Assembly (NCBI RefSeq): GCF_004792295.1 | Contig: NZ_SRRY01000001.1 | Coordinates: 3,355,501 to 3,419,500, forward strand | DNA length: 64,000 bases | DNA from: Pseudoalteromonas sp. MEBiC 03607 | GTDB lineage: Bacteria; Pseudomonadota; Gammaproteobacteria; Enterobacterales; Alteromonadaceae | Direction: 5' to 3' | Shown here: positions 33,534 to 44,300 of the stretch, piece after piece | How the letters are laid out: every line of letters begins with the position of its first letter | Numbering within the stretch: the first letter of the stretch is position 1 | The notes under the pieces: model-generated | Seen by the model: the letters and a program-made list of their open reading frames with translations, nothing else | Databases searched by the model: none | Told to the model about the DNA's origin: nothing | Translations under genes and position numbers: made by a program

Positions 33534-35354
33534 TTATGCTGCCTGTGTAGAGCTGGTTAAAATAGGAATGCGACCTTTGATCACGCGGCCACCTGAAAGC
33601 TTGGCGATGTACTCCAGGTTGGGGAGCTGACCTAATAACTGCGGTGGAAACATATCGCCTTCTTCCTCCATCAAGCGTTCGCCATGATTGCCGGTAAACA
33701 ACGCGGGGCTATCCGAGTTAGACGACATACCTTGAGTTTGCATGATGTACTGCAACCGAGTTTTAGGCAGATTGTCGGTAATGTACTGCTGCGTTTCGGC
33801 ATCCATCACCCGAAGGGCTATCAGGTTGTTGATGTTACCTAACACCTGGCGAGCCTTAGCTTCACTGCCTGTACGAGCGGCAAAGTCAGCAAAGGTCTGA
33901 GTAGCAATCACACAACGCATTTTTGCGCCACGGCCTTTGTTGAGCAGTTGAATGAAGGGATCGTTGACGACTTCAGCCGCCTCATCGATGAAGATATTTA
34001 CGGGACGATTTTCCACACCATAGTTATAGCGGTCACCGGCCACAGCGGTAAGATCGGATAAAAGCAACGAACCAATGGCGCTGCCAACCATGGCGTCGGT
34101 TAATGAATCCAAGCCGATATACGCCACTTGGGCATTGTTGATAATACGGCCAGAATCCGTAATTAACCGGCTGTCATCCACGTCGTTTGCAATAGGTGAT
34201 AACAGTGGACCTAGTTCACTTGAGGTGAGCATATTGAGCACCGGCATCAGTGAAGCCACCATCTTGGAATAGTGGGTTCTGTCATGTTCAAACATGCTCA
34301 AAAGGCCTTCCAAATCAGTATTGGCGGCAACAGGCTGAATGCGTTCATAGTAAAAAAGCAGCATCGCCATAGCTTGTTTTGCCAAGGTATTAGCCTTTTC
34401 GGTAAAGCGCTTAATCTCCACACTAAAGTTTGGATACACCTGCTCCCCCCAGGCTGTGACGGCTTTTACTACCAAGCCTTCTGGGCCACCTTCCAAGAAT
34501 CGCCTCAGTGTTTTCAGATCAGGACGTTGTGACGTAAGCAACAAACCTTGCACTATGTTGTTCAATGCCATTTGGCCAAAGGCTTTAAATGGATCAGCCC
34601 CGGTTTCAGATGGGATTAGTGCCGCAATACGGCTGGCAATTTCAGTGCCCCGGTTAAAGTTTCTCAGGGGATTAAGGCGTACTGAATGCTCTGGAAAACC
34701 CGGATGAAAATACACAAAGCGCTCTGGACTACCGGCGGCAATACAAGCTCGCTGCGCATTATCCTTAAGTTCCTTGTCTCCCTTAGGGTCAATAATAATC
34801 ACGGCTTCATTACGCAAAATGGCCTGGGTGATCATCGCATCAAAGCATCGGGTTTTTCCGGCACCGGTCGTACCGACAATTAAGGTATGGCCTTCTGTGT
34901 GACCAACTGGCTGATACACATCTTCTTCTTTGGGCTCGACACCATGAATCCAGGTCGAACCCATTTGTTTGCCGTGACCTTGGTTAAGCAAGGTTTGCTT
35001 ATCCCTTTTTAGAATTTCATAAGCGCGTTGAGCATGACGTTGGTCCCACTCAAAGCCATACCCTAACCACAATTCATCAGGATGTTTTGCCATCACCTTT
35101 TGTAAATGCGAAAGCTCCATAAAAGCCAATGGCTTACCTTTTAATCCTATCTGCAACTTATAAAGACGGTAAGCCTCAGGCAGGCGATACAACGCCATGC
35201 CCGAGGAAATCCCTGTCATCCACCAAAATGGCTCAGGTGGTAGCTCAGTCAGCATTTCTGCGGCAATCGCCCCAGTGGCCCCAACCAGCCAGCCTGCTGC
35301 TGCCATGGCTTCATAATTCGTGCGCCAAGGCATCTCATATGCGTTTTCTTTCAT
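33534..35354 (-). CDS. traD: TraD, conjugative coupling protein, 606 aa
   Basis: Walker A VGTTGAGKTR (about residue 160) and Walker B VIIIDPKGDKEL, plus NIFIDEAAEVVN and the later CVIATQTFADFAARTGS, match TraD/VirD4 coupling ATPases. Two short N-terminal hydrophobic segments anchor it. It delivers the TraI-bound strand to the secretion channel. It follows traI by 47 bases, the normal order of this ICE family. Confidence 0.95.
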   Translation of the reverse strand: MKENAYEMPWRTNYEAMAAAGWLVGATGAIAAEMLTELPPEPFWWMTGISSGMALYRLPEAYRLYKLQIGLKGKPLAFMELSHLQKVMAKHPDELWLGYGFEWDQRHAQRAYEILKRDKQTLLNQGHGKQMGSTWIHGVEPKEEDVYQPVGHTEGHTLIVGTTGAGKTRCFDAMITQAILRNEAVIIIDPKGDKELKDNAQRACIAAGSPERFVYFHPGFPEHSVRLNPLRNFNRGTEIASRIAALIPSETGADPFKAFGQMALNNIVQGLLLTSQRPDLKTLRRFLEGGPEGLVVKAVTAWGEQVYPNFSVEIKRFTEKANTLAKQAMAMLLFYYERIQPVAANTDLEGLLSMFEHDRTHYSKMVASLMPVLNMLTSSELGPLLSPIANDVDDSRLITDSGRIINNAQVAYIGLDSLTDAMVGSAIGSLLLSDLTAVAGDRYNYGVENRPVNIFIDEAAEVVNDPFIQLLNKGRGAKMRCVIATQTFADFAARTGSEAKARQVLGNINNLIALRVMDAETQQYITDNLPKTRLQYIMQTQGMSSNSDSPALFTGNHGERLMEEEGDMFPPQLLGQLPNLEYIAKLSGGRVIKGRIPILTSSTQAA

Positions 35355-35401
35355 TCATGCTCCGCAAATAACCGTTTGCAATCCGCTTAATTTCAAATGG
35401 A

Positions 35402-37552
35402 TTAACGTTTAGCGTGAGCGGTAAACAGAACCGTTTCCCCCTCATCAAACTGGCATTCGTCACTGGCCGAGATCCCCCGAAGCAGCTGTCCGGCTGGAAT
35501 ACCATGCTCATTGGCGACTAGGCGTAGGGTTTGAATTGTGACGCGAATACCATCGGCACTATGATCCACGTCTGGGTAATCGCCATCGGTCAGTAAGATG
35601 GGCAAATCTTTCACAAAATTAACCATCTGTTGGCGCTGTGCGTGTTTGGGGTCTGTACATGAGTTCGTATTGGGCGCAATCGGCTTTTGCTTACGCTCCG
35701 CTCTTTTGGCGGGCTCCTTTGCTTGGGCATTGGTTGTCTCAGTTCGACTCGGACGCTGTGAAGCCTCATCGTTCTGAATTACTGACACTGATTCTGCGTC
35801 TTGATTGGAGAGGTCTATCAGTGCAGTAAGCCCTTTAGAAATCGATACTTTCAGCAGTAACCCTTGCTCCTGAACGCCATCATTCGTAGTCACAGTTCTG
35901 GCCTTACGTGTCGGGTTTGCTGGATCTAGTTCAAGCCAATCTAATTGACTGAGTTCAGCAAGCAGTTTTCGGGGAGCGCACCAGCGCCTTACGGCATCGG
36001 GATAGCGGATCAGTATCTGTTCACCAACCATAACCAACGCACTGCTGGCCTCTGGGAGCCACGCCAAAGATTCAGGGAGATTCAATGCCTCTGCATCGTG
36101 CTGGTTTGCGTTATTCGCGATTGCAGCATCGCTTGAATGGTGAGGCTTTTCGCATCCATCACCTGGAACATTTTCATTTGCCTGAAGGTGATTAACATCA
36201 CTGGCATGACGAAGTTCATCATCTTGTTCGGACGATTTTGTTGATGGCAACTCAGACGAATTGCTGTGTTCAATTGATAATGACTCTTCAGGCAAGTCTG
36301 GATGCTCACTGGAACGACTCTGAGGTTCTGCTTGTGTTTGTTGTGTTGCTTCCCACTCAGGTTTACTAAACAGCGTAACACCACTTGGCACATTCGAGCT
36401 GAACAATAAATCGGCTTCAGATATATGCAGCATGGGTAACCAGATTGGCTTGTCGTCTTTGATCAGCACTTCAGGGGCAAGGCTTTCATATCGCTCATTT
36501 GAGGCGGATTTAGTGGCCAATGCTCGCTCAATGAGGATGTCCGCAAGGGTATCGGGATCTCTTGGTATGCCTGGTATCTTGTCTTTTGCCAATAGCTCAA
36601 TGATGTCCTTAGCCGCGCTTTTCCAGACCAGGTAAAGATGGGTTGATTGATTTGATTTTCGTACCCAGACTCTGGCGTCTCGCTGATTGACTAACCATTG
36701 GGAACTGGCAAGTAATCGCCTCATGGCATCAAGTAGATAGCGTTCGACTGGGACACCAAGGGCATTGTCGTCAACGGAAATACGTTGAGCTTTCAGATCT
36801 CGCTGGACACTGGTTTGGTCGGCTTCAATGACCAATTTAGAAAGGACATGCTCGGGATCGGTATTGCCAATTGCTTCCAGCATGGCTTGCAAAATTTCAG
36901 GGCCAGGTTGAGTTAACCAGGCGAGCAACTCAGGTGTCATCACCCGGTTTAACACCAGAATTGAAAATTGCTCGTGTCGCTTGCACCGTCCATCGCGCCA
37001 GCGAATGAAATAGCGTTCAATACTGTTGTTTGTGGTCCACTGGGTTAAGGTTTCTAAAAAAGGGTTCCACTGATAGCGTCCATCTTCGTCCGTGATGGAC
37101 AAGTCTGAAACAGGCTTACCAATATCATGGAACAAACCGCCAAGAGCAGCCGCAACACGCCACCTTGGTTCCAGCTCTTTTTTTTCAACAGGTGTGCCAC
37201 TGGCAACAAAGATGATCCCTTCAGCTGCTTGTGCCGCCCAGAAAGCGACTTCCAACGAATGACGTAATAAACCACCCGCACCACTGTGATGATGATGCTC
37301 AGATGCTGGCAGCAAGTGGACATAAGCCGCCAGATGATCAATGCAGGGCTGAATCAGCCTTTGAAACTCACGCTGATTAAAGCCAAGTACCTGGCGCAGT
37401 TTGGCAATTAGCTCGTCTTGTGTGGACTGCAAATCCTCGGGTGACGCAGCTGGCAACCCCTTCAGGAATGGCGGGTAGCGTGGAATCTCCGTATCCAGTT
37501 GCGATGACAGCTCTGGTAGTGCTTTGGCTTGAAAAAATAGGTTTTTGAACAT
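35402..37552 (-). CDS. traI: TraI, MOBH-family relaxase, 716 aa
   Basis: The N-terminal TraI_2 region has the MOBH histidine motif HHHSGAGGLLRHSLEVAF (about residues 85-105) and the HD-type GLFHDIGKPVSDL (about 138-150), which bind metal and cut the oriT strand. The middle (residues 410-500) is low-complexity, rich in Ser, Glu, His and Asn; the C-terminal domain is conserved in SXT TraI. In R391, TraI also drives replication of the excised element from oriT. The length equals that of SXT TraI. Confidence 0.95.
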   Translation of the reverse strand: MFKNLFFQAKALPELSSQLDTEIPRYPPFLKGLPAASPEDLQSTQDELIAKLRQVLGFNQREFQRLIQPCIDHLAAYVHLLPASEHHHHSGAGGLLRHSLEVAFWAAQAAEGIIFVASGTPVEKKELEPRWRVAAALGGLFHDIGKPVSDLSITDEDGRYQWNPFLETLTQWTTNNSIERYFIRWRDGRCKRHEQFSILVLNRVMTPELLAWLTQPGPEILQAMLEAIGNTDPEHVLSKLVIEADQTSVQRDLKAQRISVDDNALGVPVERYLLDAMRRLLASSQWLVNQRDARVWVRKSNQSTHLYLVWKSAAKDIIELLAKDKIPGIPRDPDTLADILIERALATKSASNERYESLAPEVLIKDDKPIWLPMLHISEADLLFSSNVPSGVTLFSKPEWEATQQTQAEPQSRSSEHPDLPEESLSIEHSNSSELPSTKSSEQDDELRHASDVNHLQANENVPGDGCEKPHHSSDAAIANNANQHDAEALNLPESLAWLPEASSALVMVGEQILIRYPDAVRRWCAPRKLLAELSQLDWLELDPANPTRKARTVTTNDGVQEQGLLLKVSISKGLTALIDLSNQDAESVSVIQNDEASQRPSRTETTNAQAKEPAKRAERKQKPIAPNTNSCTDPKHAQRQQMVNFVKDLPILLTDGDYPDVDHSADGIRVTIQTLRLVANEHGIPAGQLLRGISASDECQFDEGETVLFTAHAKR

Positions 37553-37708
37553 AGTGAACCTCCGACACGATAGTGTGAAGGTTCAATCCAGTGTTGCTGG
37601 TTAATTAGATTCAAAGATTTAATACTTAAATGTGCAGACAATGTATTTAGGTCTTTTTGAACCCGATAAAATAAGCGCGTTGAAATACTAAAATTCAGGT
37701 TACGGGAA

Positions 37709-38890
37709 TCAGGATACCTCTGCCGGTTTGTTTTTTAGCGCTTCAGCCGCTTTTTGCAGCGGCCCTTTTAAAGCTTTTTCTAACTTAGTCATCTGCTCTA
37801 AGTGCCATGCAACCGCTTTGGGCCACGTATCTTTATTGAAGCCATCAGCTTTGGTCGAAAACTGAATACGACAAGATTTCTTTTCATCCAATCTCATCCA
37901 TTCAAGCTCCGCACCAAATACTTGTTCAATTTCCTGTTTGGACTCAAGCAAGGAATCAAAGAGATATTTATTCTCTTCGGTAATCCCACGGCTAATCCAA
38001 AGCTCAACTCTAAGCTCTTTTTGCAGAAAAATCAGGTTATACGGACAACCACTCAGTCCAGAACCGGCTGATAGCCAATGATCTTTACTCGGGCTAATGT
38101 TGTTGTAGAGCTGGCACGGACTTTTCTGAAACGCCTCTAATGCTCGCTCCCAGTATTCGCGACGCACCGTATGACGGTTTTTCAGTACCACTTCGGTCGT
38201 TTTTTCTTCCGCTTCTTTGGCATTAATACCGATCATCAGCTCCTTCGCTTCGGGCGTGGGGATGATCTGGTCAATATTGATGAGTAGCTGCTCACCCAAC
38301 GAATAAGGGGTAATTTTAAAGCATGCAATACTAATACCTTGCCCCAATAGCCAAAGTGCAGTACTGGTCACTTCTTTGCGAAAGTTTGCCGCAACTAACA
38401 TAATACGCTGGCTGTTACCTAGATTGAGCTTGACCTCATCCAGATCTGGCGCATCCAGAAATTCGCAAATTCTTTGACTGGCATTAAGTTCAGCAACCTG
38501 CGGGACATTTAACGGGTCAACATCTCCTGTTACAGGTTCATAGCGGTCCAAGTACTGCTGGTAGATTTCAACTATTTGCGCCTTGGTCAAACTGGCGCAA
38601 TAAGAGGCATATTTAAGTGCCTGCCAGACCACATCACGGCCGCTGTCATCCAGTTTATTTTCAATGATGACCAAGTTGCCATCTTTATCTAGCGCAAGTA
38701 AATCTAAACGTTCGCGGGTATCATCAAAGCCATCGAACTCCTTTTGAATAATTAATAACTCTTCACCCAGCGCAGAAGGCTCATGCGCCAACCATTCCTG
38801 AAGGTGTTTTCGCTCAGAAAAGCCAAGCTCACTGAACTTCTTTGCCCTAACAGGACTAATCCTGTTGGTTTGATGATTTACCGTGAACAT
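37709..38890 (-). CDS. PD-(D/E)XK nuclease-like protein with DUF4268-like C-terminus, 393 aa
   Basis: Residues 55-95 contain RLDLLALDKDGNLVIIENKL, then DVVWQALKYASYC. The Asp and Glu-x-Lys fit the PD-(D/E)XK active site of Holliday-resolvase/RE-like nucleases. The C-terminal half (WERALEAFQKSPCQLYNNISPSKDHWLSAGSG) matches the DUF4268 style of predicted restriction proteins. It is the last gene of the hotspot-5 cargo, 71 bases after the 808-aa gene, in the same orientation. It could be the nuclease arm of that unnamed system, or an independent defence gene. Confidence 0.7.
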   Translation of the reverse strand: MFTVNHQTNRISPVRAKKFSELGFSERKHLQEWLAHEPSALGEELLIIQKEFDGFDDTRERLDLLALDKDGNLVIIENKLDDSGRDVVWQALKYASYCASLTKAQIVEIYQQYLDRYEPVTGDVDPLNVPQVAELNASQRICEFLDAPDLDEVKLNLGNSQRIMLVAANFRKEVTSTALWLLGQGISIACFKITPYSLGEQLLINIDQIIPTPEAKELMIGINAKEAEEKTTEVVLKNRHTVRREYWERALEAFQKSPCQLYNNISPSKDHWLSAGSGLSGCPYNLIFLQKELRVELWISRGITEENKYLFDSLLESKQEIEQVFGAELEWMRLDEKKSCRIQFSTKADGFNKDTWPKAVAWHLEQMTKLEKALKGPLQKAAEALKNKPAEVS

Positions 38891-38961
38891 GGTTATTTAT
38901 CCTATTACTTAGCACTTTTTACCGCTTCAATTTCATTTACAGAATTATTTAACAAAGCCAT

Positions 38962-41388
38962 TTAGCAACTGAGCAAAATCGCATCTCTAGAGTCGGGATT
39001 TATCTCTTTCCATCGCTTGATTAATGTTGTGACGCAGGGGTTACCCGCAAGCTGATTCATACGAACCCAATCAACATCTAGCAAATCAGCAAGTAATTCG
39101 ATGTCCAATTCACCTTGCAAGGTGTGCCATTGTCGGATGCTTGGCTGTCTCATCAACTGAGCTTTTGGAGAGGTTAATCCACCGACAACAAAATATCCCT
39201 TTTCTTTGTCGTACCATATGCGTTGAATACCCGGTATGTTACTCATCCAGCGTTTGATGTCGTTTAAAGGCTTATCGAAGTATCGAGATAACAAGGTATC
39301 TAAACTACCACTGATTGATGTATCTTTTTTCTTACCTCGCTTATCTAACCAACGCTGAATAACCTCTTTTTTCACCTGATAGTAAGTCACCTTCGTTTCA
39401 TTTTGCTGATGGAGCGAAACTAATTGTTCTTGCCATAATTCAACTAATTCGGGTAACTCACTTTCAAATCGCATTGTTGCCTTTTGGCTGGATAACACGC
39501 CATCATCACTCAACTCTTTGACAATATTGAGCAATACTTCACTATCTGGCAGCACCCAATCCGTCAACGGATAAGGCTTCTGTTTCTTGGTTAAATCCGA
39601 AAGCGCATCTTCCATACCCAGTGGCAATACATTCGTTTGGTCGTAAGATGGATCTTGCATCATGATTGATACTTGTTCGTCCTTATCCTTACTCAAAACA
39701 AGCGTAATTCTTGCCGCAAATCGTCGTTGTTTATCAACTTCAGTACCGTAGTAATCCATTACGACATTCTGACGATAACTATAGGGCCAATTCTCATTCA
39801 TCAAAGTGAGCAAATCATCTACGGATGTTTCGAAATTGGCCAGGTACTCATTTGTTTTCAAAGTCATACCAGAATCAGTGGGATAGAAGGGGATCAACAC
39901 CGGTCTGTCGTTTGAAACCGTAAACAAATAGCCATCAGTAATGACAATGGTTGATTCGTTTAAACAGGCGCGTTGCAATGGCAAGACTTGAGAAACAGGC
40001 CTATCAGAATCAATCAGTAAACGTTTGATCTCTAACTCTTTAAGTACCACTTCAAGCTTTCTAATAATCGCTTCTTTGTAAGCTTTAGTATCTAATAAGT
40101 CGAAATTGTAAGTGTAATATCCACCTTCAGACGCAACGTATAGCTTTATCGGGTCATCGTCTCTTTTTGATTCGATTAACAACCCTTTTTCGACTGGGTC
40201 TCCCGTGACATCATGAGGATTAACGTTGATATGTTGAACTGCACACCGTCCAACTAGCGACTTCGTTAGTGGATAACGATCATCTTCAATACCTTTTTCC
40301 TGATCTAGCAAAATCAAAACGCGGTCCGAACGATCAAGCTTTATCCGTTCAAAGTCATCTGGTGCAATGCCCTCTAGCAAATCCCATGAAACATCGACGC
40401 CTTTCTGTGCAATGAGCGATTTAAATAAGTCTAAGATTTCTTCACAAGCAACAACGGTATTAACTCTTAGGTCTATAACCTTGATTTCACCGGATATCTC
40501 GATGCTTGGGAAAGATGACTTAGCCTTATTGGACTTATGCTTTGTTTTCAACGTCAGTGGTTGGAGATTTAATGTTTTAGCTGAAAGTTCAAAACCATAG
40601 TCACGCGCAAAACGGATAAACGCATCTTGCACTGGTTTTAACACCATAGGCCAACTTTGCTCAAACCTCTTTGGCGTAGAAAGATCCAGAAACGGTCGCT
40701 GTTTACGTGAATTTTTACTCTTTCCAATTTCTTTAAACAGCGTACCTCTCGGTTTTCTTTCATGGCCAGGATACCACCTGACGAGTACCTTATTTTTGTC
40801 ATAGACCCATAGAGGCTTCTTAATGCGATCTATATCATCGTCATTAGATAACGGTCTTAATGGAACATTGGTATAAAACAGAGCAATCTCAGTGGTATTT
40901 CCATCTTTTAACTGCTGAGTTCTACAATCTAGGCTGATCGCATTGACACCGCCAGCCCAGCTATCTACTTTCAATAACGGACAACCTAAGCTGTAAGCAC
41001 CTTTACAATGACCGCCAAAAGCCCGCAATGACCGCATCATTAGTCGAATCCACACAGGATTTAACACCGGTGAATATTCAACTCGAACTGGAGTAATAGG
41101 TTGCAACTCAGCGTCTACAATAGACGGAGGAATATCACTTGAACTTTGTAAAGCCACATAGAGACCAAACTGATTACCATTTTTTTTCATTAAATAGGCA
41201 AACTGCCGACTGTCTAGCTCAGCATCGATACGTTCTTCCCAGGCTTTCTTCTCTTTCCACTGATAGTTGTTATTGATGAGTGGATAGTGATAAACCACAA
41301 ATTTGTTGGCTTTATCTGCATCAACCTCGCTATTCAAATAAACCAAATGAGACAGCGGCAACTTCCTCAAATCTTTATTTTTATCCAT
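38962..41388 (-). CDS. Unknown 808-aa protein coupled to the large helicase (possible Argonaute/pPIWI-like)
   Basis: No confident family. Residues about 60-180 are beta-rich (FGLYVALQ, VNAISLDCRTQQL, EIALFYTNVPLRPL). Around residues 360-400 the segment RVLILLDQEKGIEDDRY.., with LTKSLVGRCAVQHINVNP, recalls the end of an Argonaute MID domain (a Y-x-x-x-K-x-n-Q pattern). The last 150 residues look like winged-helix DNA-binding modules (VIQRWLDKRGKKKD; RWMSNIPGIQRIWYDKEKGYFVVGG). I do not see PIWI catalytic residues or the Arg/Glu signature of pPIWI-RE proteins. The start (MDKNKDLRK at 41388) overlaps the helicase stop by one base (TAATG), so both are made together. Confidence 0.45.
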   Translation of the reverse strand: MDKNKDLRKLPLSHLVYLNSEVDADKANKFVVYHYPLINNNYQWKEKKAWEERIDAELDSRQFAYLMKKNGNQFGLYVALQSSSDIPPSIVDAELQPITPVRVEYSPVLNPVWIRLMMRSLRAFGGHCKGAYSLGCPLLKVDSWAGGVNAISLDCRTQQLKDGNTTEIALFYTNVPLRPLSNDDDIDRIKKPLWVYDKNKVLVRWYPGHERKPRGTLFKEIGKSKNSRKQRPFLDLSTPKRFEQSWPMVLKPVQDAFIRFARDYGFELSAKTLNLQPLTLKTKHKSNKAKSSFPSIEISGEIKVIDLRVNTVVACEEILDLFKSLIAQKGVDVSWDLLEGIAPDDFERIKLDRSDRVLILLDQEKGIEDDRYPLTKSLVGRCAVQHINVNPHDVTGDPVEKGLLIESKRDDDPIKLYVASEGGYYTYNFDLLDTKAYKEAIIRKLEVVLKELEIKRLLIDSDRPVSQVLPLQRACLNESTIVITDGYLFTVSNDRPVLIPFYPTDSGMTLKTNEYLANFETSVDDLLTLMNENWPYSYRQNVVMDYYGTEVDKQRRFAARITLVLSKDKDEQVSIMMQDPSYDQTNVLPLGMEDALSDLTKKQKPYPLTDWVLPDSEVLLNIVKELSDDGVLSSQKATMRFESELPELVELWQEQLVSLHQQNETKVTYYQVKKEVIQRWLDKRGKKKDTSISGSLDTLLSRYFDKPLNDIKRWMSNIPGIQRIWYDKEKGYFVVGGLTSPKAQLMRQPSIRQWHTLQGELDIELLADLLDVDWVRMNQLAGNPCVTTLIKRWKEINPDSRDAILLSC

Positions 41389-44300
41389 TAACCTTGCTCC
41401 CTCATACGCTGCCAAACTATTTTCGAAAACCACTTGAAGCCAGACGTCATTTGATACTCATCGTTCACCAAACAACCTGGTAGAAACAGGATTGAAGCAT
41501 TCTCAACTTTTACTGGCTCCAACATTTCAGAAAAGCCAGATAAGGTACAATCTTCACCAGTTAATAGATTCGCGATAACCAAAATGGCGTTTTCACCACG
41601 GATTTGACGAATCTTCTCCAGCTTCTTAATTAATCCCAAAGGCGCAAATTCAGGATGTTTGCCTGAAGCAAGCCATTGCTCAAAGCCTTCATCTGACTGT
41701 TCCAGAGCAGCAATAGACCAAAATTTCGCATCAACAAAAACATCCGCGTTGGCTATCTCAAAATCATATAGTTCAAATAGCTCATGGTTGTAGACGTCTT
41801 GTTTAGTGGCTAGCTGCTTGTCACTTAGCAATGCGCGAATGCCTTCCTCACCAATACGCCCTTGTAAAATTCGCTGAATCACAACGGGATGAAATGAGAA
41901 TTGCTCTTCAATATCGTTGGCAAACGGCTGAAACGACGTTCGAAAACCTTTACGATTAAACCAATCCGAAATAGCAGGTTGCCTATTAACAACCTCATAA
42001 AGCGTCTGGGGGTTATACTTAATCAATCCCGCTGCACGCTTTGCAAAGAACTGCCAACTTTTTGGGTCGTACCATATTTCACCAGTAACCTTTGATTCCT
42101 CGGGCCGTTCAAAGCACGCCCAACGACACAAAGGCTCAATAATGCCAAACGTATTGTTATGCGGCATCCATTGGAGATCATGCTGTAATACAGCGCGGCC
42201 TAATTCATGCCAAAGTCCTGAAATATCTTCGATACAACCCTTACCTTGTCGTGCATCTCGGATAGCGGAAACTAACTTATTATCAATAATATCTACCGCA
42301 CCAGAGCCATCTTGGGAGCGCGTTTTCAACAGGGCAAGAAAGTTGGAAACCGATGCATCTTCGGAATGAGTAAGATCATCAATCAGCTGATTATTAAGGT
42401 TTGAAACCCAATTTCGGTTGTTAGTACAAACGGTTAATTGGCCGTAGTTGCGAAGATGGCCTGCTACATCATCGCTTAAATGAATAGCGACATGGGGCAC
42501 ATACGTCCAAGCACGTTCAATACGACCAACTTGCTGCTGCACGTCAGCGGCAAGATTCTTAACGTAGTCATTTGTCGCTTTGTAGAGCTTGTTTAGTTCC
42601 TGGATTTTAGCGACTGAGTTATTCATTAACGGCATAATAAATTGCCGCTGCTGCTTACGTGAAAACTCTGAACGCCTGACTAATTTTTCTAAGTTTCTGA
42701 GCTGAAAGCCAGCATGAGACATTTCGTCATCATCGTCATTGCTATCCCATGGTGAAAAGTAAAAGTGCTTACTTTCAATAATAAACAGCGACGTCAGATC
42801 CATCTGCCCTTGAGAGTTAGGCAAGGAGTAATCCAAATTAATGCCATTGGTAGCGGATGCAGTTTGTGTCATTACCACCACGGTACGGCCAGAGTCGAAC
42901 GCCGCTTGATATGCGTGCTCAAATCCTTCTCGCTTTTGTGCTTCAGCATTGAGCAAGCAAATCATCATGGGCTTGCCGTTGACAGCCAAAGGAATAAACA
43001 CATCGTCAAATGAAGACAATACTCCAGTGGTTAAACACTCCATTTCAAGCCAATCAGCGCTCATTCTGCTGTTCTCTGCGGTATCACTTATCAACCACTT
43101 CCGAAGGTATTTGACTGAGTTAACAAAGGCCAGGTGCCCTTTATGTTGTGGCTCATTCGCTGCCAAATGCAGAACGTGCAGTAATTTAAACAACACAGAC
43201 TGCCGGTATTCATACTTGTAATCTGAGTGCTCAGCCTCAAAAAATGCAGCGTTCAAATGCAGTTTTGCCTCCTGAAAAACTGGGGCATTGATAGCATCAT
43301 CAAAGTCGTGGATCGTGGTTTTTAGTGTCGAGCGACGCTTTTCAGATTTATCTTTAACCAACGAGCGGATCACCGCCATTTGTAACTGCTTATCCTCGTC
43401 AGTTTGTAAATATGGAATCGGCTTCTTAAACCAATCTTCGGGGCGCTGCTCAAAGCTATCGCCCAGAAAACTCTCGGTACATTGTGGATTGCGGGCCTGA
43501 GCCACGTAACGCAAAGCGCTTTCAATCCAGCGTATATCGAAATGACCAATCCCCCTTTCGATATAAGAGGTTGCGGATAGTGCAAAAACCAGGTTCCGAC
43601 TCGATAACGAAACCATTAACCCTTCAGGCGTTGTCGGCAATAGTGCGCGTTTAATCTTGATCCTCAACGGGTCAATATCCGCCTCGGCTTCATCCGTGGT
43701 TAACAGCCAGGTTGTTAGGCCAAACATATTCGTCTGAGTATTAGGTAATAGGTTTGATCTACTGAGCGCTTCTAACTCAGGTAAGCTTGTGCGAGGTAAT
43801 GAGAACAGCGATAAACTGGGTAACGCTGTGCTGTAGTAGGATGGTCGATAATCGTTCGCGGGGTCGAACAGTAACCGGTTTAGCCGAACAAGATATTCAT
43901 AAGCTTCGGACTCATCGGTCGCGAACTGTGACAACAGCAAACTGAAGCGTCTGATATATTTCTCCATCACACGCAAAAAATCACCAACATCAACCGATAC
44001 ATCATCGCTTTGCTCATAACTTTTCACTTCAAAGCCATGAGGTTTTTGCTGTAATTGCAAAGGCTCACTGGTTACTAAGTGGTCTGAGCGAAACAGATAT
44101 TTCTTTTCGAACGGAACACCGGATTCATACTGTTTTAAAGGCATTACCAGTGCCCTAGACTGATTCAGATCGACTCCTTTGCTGATCAAATCCTCCTCTA
44201 GCTCCGCAATAAGCTGTTTAAGCTCACTGTAAAGCTCAGGTATAGGTTCAGCAGTAACAAACTGCATTCGCGCTAACAGGCGCTTACCGCCTTCAAGTAA

